64,000 bases of DNA from an uncultured Pelagibacteraceae bacterium (GTDB taxonomy: Bacteria > Pseudomonadota > Alphaproteobacteria > Pelagibacterales > Pelagibacteraceae): the NCBI GenBank assembly GCA_902633185.1, contig CACPFN010000001.1, forward strand, positions 1 through 64,000, read 5' to 3'. Shown one piece after another: positions 59,225 to 64,000 of the stretch. Within the stretch, counting starts at the first letter, position 1. Each line of letters begins with the position of its first letter. Position numbers and translations under genes: made by a program. The notes beneath the pieces were generated by a model. It searched no databases, was not told the origin of the DNA, and worked only from the letters and a program-made list of their open reading frames with translations.

Positions 59225-60111
59225 TACTTGTGTTTTACAAGCTTTAATTTTTCTCTTGTTTCTGAAGGTGACATAATCTCTACACCAAGATCTGTGACGA
59301 TCCTTATGGCTTTCTCAACTAATTGAGGATTTGTTGCCAATTTACCTTTGGATAAATATAAATTATCCTCTAAACCAACTCTTGGGTTACCTCCCATTAC
59401 AACAGTTTGAGCAACATAGGGCATTTCGTTTTTAGATATTGCAAAACCTGACCATATACCTTCTTTAGGCATTATATCTTTCATTGCTTGCATAGCTAAT
59501 GGTGTTGCCGGTGCTCCCCATGGAATTCCTAAACACATTTGAAAAAGAGGAGGATCACTTAATAATCCCTCTTTGTATAATTGAGCACCAAACCACATAT
59601 TTCCTAAATCAAAAGCTTCTATTTCAGGTTTAACTTTTATTTCTTGAAGTTTTTTTGCAGCTTTTCTTAAATCGTTAGGTGTATTGACTGTTATAACAGA
59701 ACTATCTCCAAAATTTAAAGTGCCACAATCAAGTGTGCATATTTCTGGGAGAAATTTTTCTGCATTAGCAATTCTCTCCATTACATTTGCCATGTCTGTC
59801 ATTGGACCGAAATCTAAAGGGTTCTTACCTTGGCCGATATCTAAATCACCACCCATGCCTGTTGTTAGATTAAGAATTACATCTGTTTCAGATGATCTCA
59901 CTCTGTCAACCACTTCTTTATAAAGCTCAAGTCGTCTACTTGGGGTTCCATCTTCTTCTCTGACATGGATATGGGCAATTGCAGCACCAGCTTTAGCAGA
60001 CTCTATTGCTGCTTTTGCAATTTGTTCTGGAGTTTTAGGTAAATCAGGATGTTTGGTTGCTGTATCACCAGATCCTGTTACTGCACACGAGATGAAGACC
60101 TTATTGTTCAT
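59224..60111 (-). CDS. BKACE (beta-keto acid cleavage enzyme) family, dehydrocarnitine-cleavage-like
   Basis: CAVTGSGDTATKHPDLPKTPEQIA; AAIAHIHVREEDGTPS; VILNLTTGMG; MGGNPRVGLEDNLYLSKGKLATN. Confidence 0.9.
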   Translation of the reverse strand: MNNKVFISCAVTGSGDTATKHPDLPKTPEQIAKAAIESAKAGAAIAHIHVREEDGTPSRRLELYKEVVDRVRSSETDVILNLTTGMGGDLDIGQGKNPLDFGPMTDMANVMERIANAEKFLPEICTLDCGTLNFGDSSVITVNTPNDLRKAAKKLQEIKVKPEIEAFDLGNMWFGAQLYKEGLLSDPPLFQMCLGIPWGAPATPLAMQAMKDIMPKEGIWSGFAISKNEMPYVAQTVVMGGNPRVGLEDNLYLSKGKLATNPQLVEKAIRIVTDLGVEIMSPSETREKLKLVKHK

Positions 60112-60170
60112 TTTTATTTCTAGAAAAATATAATATCATATCATTAACAATTATAAGAAATAAAAATTAA

Positions 60171-61031
60171 ATGGACTTAAATAAACTAAGGGTTAGACGT
60201 AGCTTTATATTTACACCAGGTCTTCAACCAAAGATGTTTCCAAAAGCCTTGGCTTCAGGGGCTGATATGGTTTGTATAGAATTAGAAGATGGAATAGCCA
60301 TGAAAGATAAAAATGAGGCAAGGAAGAATACTATTGAAGCATTAAAAACACTAGAACTAAAAAATGATGTTGAATTAGTTGTTAGATTAAATTGTCAAAG
60401 AACTAAAAACGGTCTTTTAGACTTAGAAGCAATCGCATCAAATAAATTAAAAGTTAAAGCAATTATGCTACCAAAGGTAAAAACACCTGATGAAATTAAA
60501 TTTATCGATGACATGTTGACTGATTGTGGTTTAGATACTGATCTTCATGTTATAATGGAGACCAATCAAGCTCTTGAAAGTATTTATGATATTGCACATT
60601 CTAGTGACAGAATAGTTGCTTTATATTTTGGTGGAGAGGATATGGCAGCAGAATTAAGAGTAGAAAATAAACTAGAAAATTTAGTTTATGCAAGATCAAG
60701 ATTAGTTCATGCTGGCGCAAGTAAAGGAGTTGATGTTATTGATGTTCCTTATTTAAATTTAGAAGATATGGAAGGAATGAAAAAAGAAGCCCACTTTGTA
60801 AAAAATTTAGGTTTCACTGGAAAAGGATCAATTCATCCAAAACAAATAAGTATTTTAAATGAAATTTTTACACCATCTGAAGAGGAAATAAGTAAAGCTA
60901 AAAAAATTATGGATCAATTTAAAAAGGCAAATACAGGTTTAGTTGTAATTGACGGTAAATTGATAGAAAGACCTGTTTTAAGAGAAATGCAAAGAAAATT
61001 GTTAGTAGCGAATAAAATAAATAAAAGCTAA
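60171..61031 (+). CDS. HpcH/HpaI aldolase / citrate lyase (CitE-like) family protein
   Basis: RRSFIFTPGLQPKMFPKALASGADMVCIELEDGI; MLPKVKTPDEI; FTGKGSIHPKQISILNEIFTPSEEEI. Confidence 0.92.
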   Translation: MDLNKLRVRRSFIFTPGLQPKMFPKALASGADMVCIELEDGIAMKDKNEARKNTIEALKTLELKNDVELVVRLNCQRTKNGLLDLEAIASNKLKVKAIMLPKVKTPDEIKFIDDMLTDCGLDTDLHVIMETNQALESIYDIAHSSDRIVALYFGGEDMAAELRVENKLENLVYARSRLVHAGASKGVDVIDVPYLNLEDMEGMKKEAHFVKNLGFTGKGSIHPKQISILNEIFTPSEEEISKAKKIMDQFKKANTGLVVIDGKLIERPVLREMQRKLLVANKINKS

Positions 61032-61035
61032 TAAA

Positions 61036-61503
61036 ATGACATTTCATTTAGCTTCGAGAAAAATAATAAAAGATTGGACGGATTATAATGAGCATATGAA
61101 CATGGCTTATTATGTTTTAATTTTTGATGAAGCATGGGAAACAATGCTTAATAAATTTGAGATGGGCGGAGCTAAAGCACAAATAAATAAAAGAAGTACA
61201 ATGGTGGTTGAAACAAGAACAACTTATGACAATGAAGTTAAAGAAAACGAAGAAGTTGATATTTATTGCACTTTCTTTGATCATGATAAGAAAAGATTAC
61301 ATTTAAAATGTGAGATGATAGAAAAAAAAACAGGAAAACTTGCTGCAACTACAGAAAGTATATCTCTTTATATTGATCTTGAAAAAAGAAAAGTTACAGA
61401 ATTTGAAGAAGATAAAATAAAAATGATGGATGATTTTATTAACGAAAATAAAAATAGTTTTAAATCAGATAAATTAGTACTTGCAGATAAACTTAAAAAG
61501 TAA
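61036..61503 (+). CDS. Hotdog thioesterase, candidate betainyl-CoA thioesterase
   Basis: DWTDYNEHMNMAYYVLIFDEAWETML hotdog-fold motif; genomic context. Confidence 0.75.
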   Translation: MTFHLASRKIIKDWTDYNEHMNMAYYVLIFDEAWETMLNKFEMGGAKAQINKRSTMVVETRTTYDNEVKENEEVDIYCTFFDHDKKRLHLKCEMIEKKTGKLAATTESISLYIDLEKRKVTEFEEDKIKMMDDFINENKNSFKSDKLVLADKLKK

Positions 61504-63084
61504 ATGAATTTTGACTACATAATTGTTGGAGCTGGTACAGCAGGATGTGTTCTTGCAAATAGATTAAGTGAAAATGGGAAATTTAATGTTGCCTTGTTTG
61601 AGGCAGGTGGATCTAGTGATATTTGGAAAGTTAATATGCCTTTGGCAATTTTATATGCAATGCATGATCCCAAATATAATTATAAATATTTTTCAGAACC
61701 AGAGCCTAACTTAAATAACAGAAGATTATTTTGTCCTAGAGGTAAAATGGTAGGTGGATGCTCTGCTCATAATGGGATGGTTTATGTTCGAGGAAATAAA
61801 AATGACTATGATAGATGGGCATCATTTGGTTTGAAATCATGGTCTTACGAAAATGTTTTACCTTTTTTTAAAAAAATTGAGACATGGTCTGAAGGAGAGA
61901 ATGAATTTAGAGGTGGAAAAGGAATTTTACCAGTAAATCAATCCAAAAACAAAAATCCATTATTTAGTGCTTTTATTAACGCTTCTGTTGAAGCAGGGTA
62001 TAAAAAAAATAATGACATGAACGGAGAAGACCAAGAAGGATTTGGAATGTATGATATCACAATTCATAAAGGTCAAAGGGCTAGCGCTTCAAAGTATTAT
62101 CTAGAACCTGCAAAAAAAAGAAAAAATTTAAAAGTCTTTACCAATTCTTTTGCTGAAAGGATTATTTTTGAGGGAAAAAAAGCAGTTGGAATAGAGGTAA
62201 ATATCAAAAATAAAGTCACAAAGGTTTATGCTAACAAAGAAGTTGTTTTAAGTGGAGGTTCAATCAATTCACCACAACTATTAATGTTATCAGGTGTAGG
62301 ACCTGAAAAAGATTTAAAAGATAAAGGAATTAATGTTGTACATTCTTTAGAGGGAGTAGGCCAAAATTTACAAGATCATTTAGAAACCTACATTCAGCAA
62401 GAATGTAAGACTAAAGATACACTTTATTCTTATGTTAATAAAATAAATATGCTTAAAATTGGTATTCAATGGTTTCTTTCAAAAAGTGGTCCATGTTCTA
62501 CTTCATTTTTAGAAGCAGGTGGTTTCTGCAAATCTTCAGAAGACAAAAGCTATCCAAATATTCAATTTCATTTTTTTCCAGCATTTGTAATCGATCATGG
62601 ATTAGTTGATCCTGACAGACATGGTTATCAATTACATGCAAGTTTGAATCAACCTAAAAGTAGAGGGCATATTAAACTAAATAGTTCAAATCCATACGAT
62701 TATCCTAAAATTCAATTTAATTATTTAGAAGATGAATATGATTTAAAAGAAACAATTAAGTGTGTTCGTGTAGCTAGGAAAATTTTAAGTCAAGATTCAA
62801 TGAAACCATACGCTGGAAAAGAAATAGGACCAGGTGAAAATGCAGCAGATGATGAACAAATTACTGAGTATATCAGATCAAAAGCCGAAACAGCTTATCA
62901 CCCATCCTGTACATTAAAAATGGGTGTGGATAAAATGGCGGTAGTTGACGAAAAATTGAAAGTTCATGGTTTGGAAAGTTTAAGAGTTGCAGATGCTTCT
63001 GTTATGCCAGAGATCACAAGCGGTAATTTAAATGCACCAACTTTAATGATAGGTGAAAGAGCAGCTGACTTTATCCTTAATTAG
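61504..63084 (+). CDS. GMC-family FAD oxidoreductase (choline dehydrogenase-like)
   Basis: YIIVGAGTAGCVLANRLSENGKFNVALFEAGG; GKMVGGCSAHNGMVYVRG; LSGGSINSPQLLMLSGVGP; ADASVMPEITSGNLNAPTLMIGERAAD. Confidence 0.95.
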   Translation: MNFDYIIVGAGTAGCVLANRLSENGKFNVALFEAGGSSDIWKVNMPLAILYAMHDPKYNYKYFSEPEPNLNNRRLFCPRGKMVGGCSAHNGMVYVRGNKNDYDRWASFGLKSWSYENVLPFFKKIETWSEGENEFRGGKGILPVNQSKNKNPLFSAFINASVEAGYKKNNDMNGEDQEGFGMYDITIHKGQRASASKYYLEPAKKRKNLKVFTNSFAERIIFEGKKAVGIEVNIKNKVTKVYANKEVVLSGGSINSPQLLMLSGVGPEKDLKDKGINVVHSLEGVGQNLQDHLETYIQQECKTKDTLYSYVNKINMLKIGIQWFLSKSGPCSTSFLEAGGFCKSSEDKSYPNIQFHFFPAFVIDHGLVDPDRHGYQLHASLNQPKSRGHIKLNSSNPYDYPKIQFNYLEDEYDLKETIKCVRVARKILSQDSMKPYAGKEIGPGENAADDEQITEYIRSKAETAYHPSCTLKMGVDKMAVVDEKLKVHGLESLRVADASVMPEITSGNLNAPTLMIGERAADFILN

Positions 63085-63553
63085 ACTCGAGATATTCTTT
63101 ATATCTATCTAAACTTTCTTTAGGCCAAGCAATTTTAGGATCATACATTTCATCATAGCAAATATCTTTGTTTACAATATTTATCCATGGATCTTTACTT
63201 TTAACAAATATGTGTGCTTGAGGTGGAAAAAGCTCTGGATTAGATAAAGTATTTGTTCTGATACTTATCCTTTTAACAGCGAATTCATAGTCAGAATAAA
63301 TGTAAACACCACACTTTTTGCAAAAGTAAACCTTGCAGCTTTTTCCACTGCCTGCAATTAACTTCTTTTCTAAAAGCTCACCTTTGATATCTAATGAACT
63401 TTCAAAAATACTAGTATTAACGACGAAAGATGATCCGGTTATTTTCTTACAATCTTTACAATGACAAGCATGTGTAAATAAAGGCTTAGATTTAATAGTA
63501 TATTCAATTTCTCCACAAATACAGCTACCAGAAATTGGTTTAAAATCTTCCAT
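63077..63553 (-). CDS. GFA family protein (second copy)
   Basis: SGSCICGEIEYTIKSK; HACHCKDCKKITGSSFVV; YFCKKCGVYIYS. Confidence 0.88.
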   Translation of the reverse strand: MEDFKPISGSCICGEIEYTIKSKPLFTHACHCKDCKKITGSSFVVNTSIFESSLDIKGELLEKKLIAGSGKSCKVYFCKKCGVYIYSDYEFAVKRISIRTNTLSNPELFPPQAHIFVKSKDPWINIVNKDICYDEMYDPKIAWPKESLDRYKEYLESN

Positions 63554-63615
63554 AAATACTTTTTAGAGTATCTTATTAATTATGAAGGTTAAAGTTTTTT
63601 TGATATAGCTGCGAT

Positions 63616-64000
63616 ATGCAAACAAACAATAATACAAAGGGTATTTTTTTTATTATGACTGGAATGGCTTTTTTTTCCATTCAAGATTCATTAATAAAAT
63701 TTATTTTTGAAGATATTGCATTATTTGAGTTATATTTGGGAAGAACTTTAATACAAGCGACTATTCTCATATCCTTTTTTTTAATAACAAAAAAAAAAAT
63801 TACTCTTAAAACGCATTATCCTTTTTTAACTTTAGTTAGAGTTGTTTGTTTTTTTTTTGGATTTGCTTTTTTTTATATTTCTTTAACCTTTATGTCTTTG
63901 GCGATGGTTAGTGCTTTGTTTTTCTCATGTCCTTTCTTTATGTCTATGTTTGCTAAATTTTTCTTAAAAGAACAAATTGGAATTAGAAGATGGAGTGCAA
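63616..64000 (+). CDS. DMT superfamily (EamA) transporter, 3'-truncated by window end
   Basis: Translated directly from 63616: MQTNNNTKGIFFIMTGMAFFSIQDSLIKFIFEDIALFELYLGRTLIQATILISFF...KEQIGIRRWSA. Confidence 0.85.
   Translation, partial: MQTNNNTKGIFFIMTGMAFFSIQDSLIKFIFEDIALFELYLGRTLIQATILISFFLITKKKITLKTHYPFLTLVRVVCFFFGFAFFYISLTFMSLAMVSALFFSCPFFMSMFAKFFLKEQIGIRRWSA

Noticed and set aside
1-64000. CRISPR arrays, insertion sequences, prophage, rRNA or tRNA genes
   Set aside because: No spaced direct repeats, transposase/integrase/phage ORFs, or tRNA-like cloverleafs were visible; intergenic gaps are mostly too short.

Overview
The window looks like a compact, AT-rich, streamlined alphaproteobacterial chromosome segment, most likely SAR11/Pelagibacterales (inferred from gene content and architecture; not verified). 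It is almost entirely protein coding. I see no rRNA, tRNA, CRISPR array or mobile element. Main blocks, left to right: (1) a methylamine/ammonium block with a glutamate-synthase-like GlxD (5'-truncated), Amt plus a small membrane protein, a GlnT/GMAS-type glutamine synthetase and diaminopropionate ammonia-lyase; (2) photolyase, YjbQ, ZapE, a cupin-like protein, a frameshifted BamB, a YfgM-like protein and aconitase; (3) ArgE-like, ALDH, agmatinase, a putative secreted metallopeptidase, cyclophilin and a FadB-like protein; (4) a dipeptide-type ABC transporter divergent from a seven-gene operon (GcvT-like, peptidase E, FMN 2-hydroxyacid oxidase, TPP enzyme, transthyretin-like, DmdA-like, thiolase); (5) a Pot-type ABC transporter in one operon with an M24 (DoeA-like) hydrolase and an EutA-like racemase-fold protein, divergent from an ALDH; (6) two zinc-type homocysteine methyltransferases, MsrA, a serine hydrolase, amidase, Fe-ADH and DMT transporters; (7) a betaine/TMAO-type ABC transporter followed by a near-complete gamma-butyrobetaine -> carnitine -> glycine betaine gene set. 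Best leads: the carnitine cluster, the transthyretin-like/DmdA-like/TPP operon, the EutA-like/M24/Pot operon, the homopolymer frameshift in bamB, the Amt-linked small protein with a perfect Shine-Dalgarno, an unannotated 44-aa ORF, and terminator hairpins between solute-binding-protein and permease genes.
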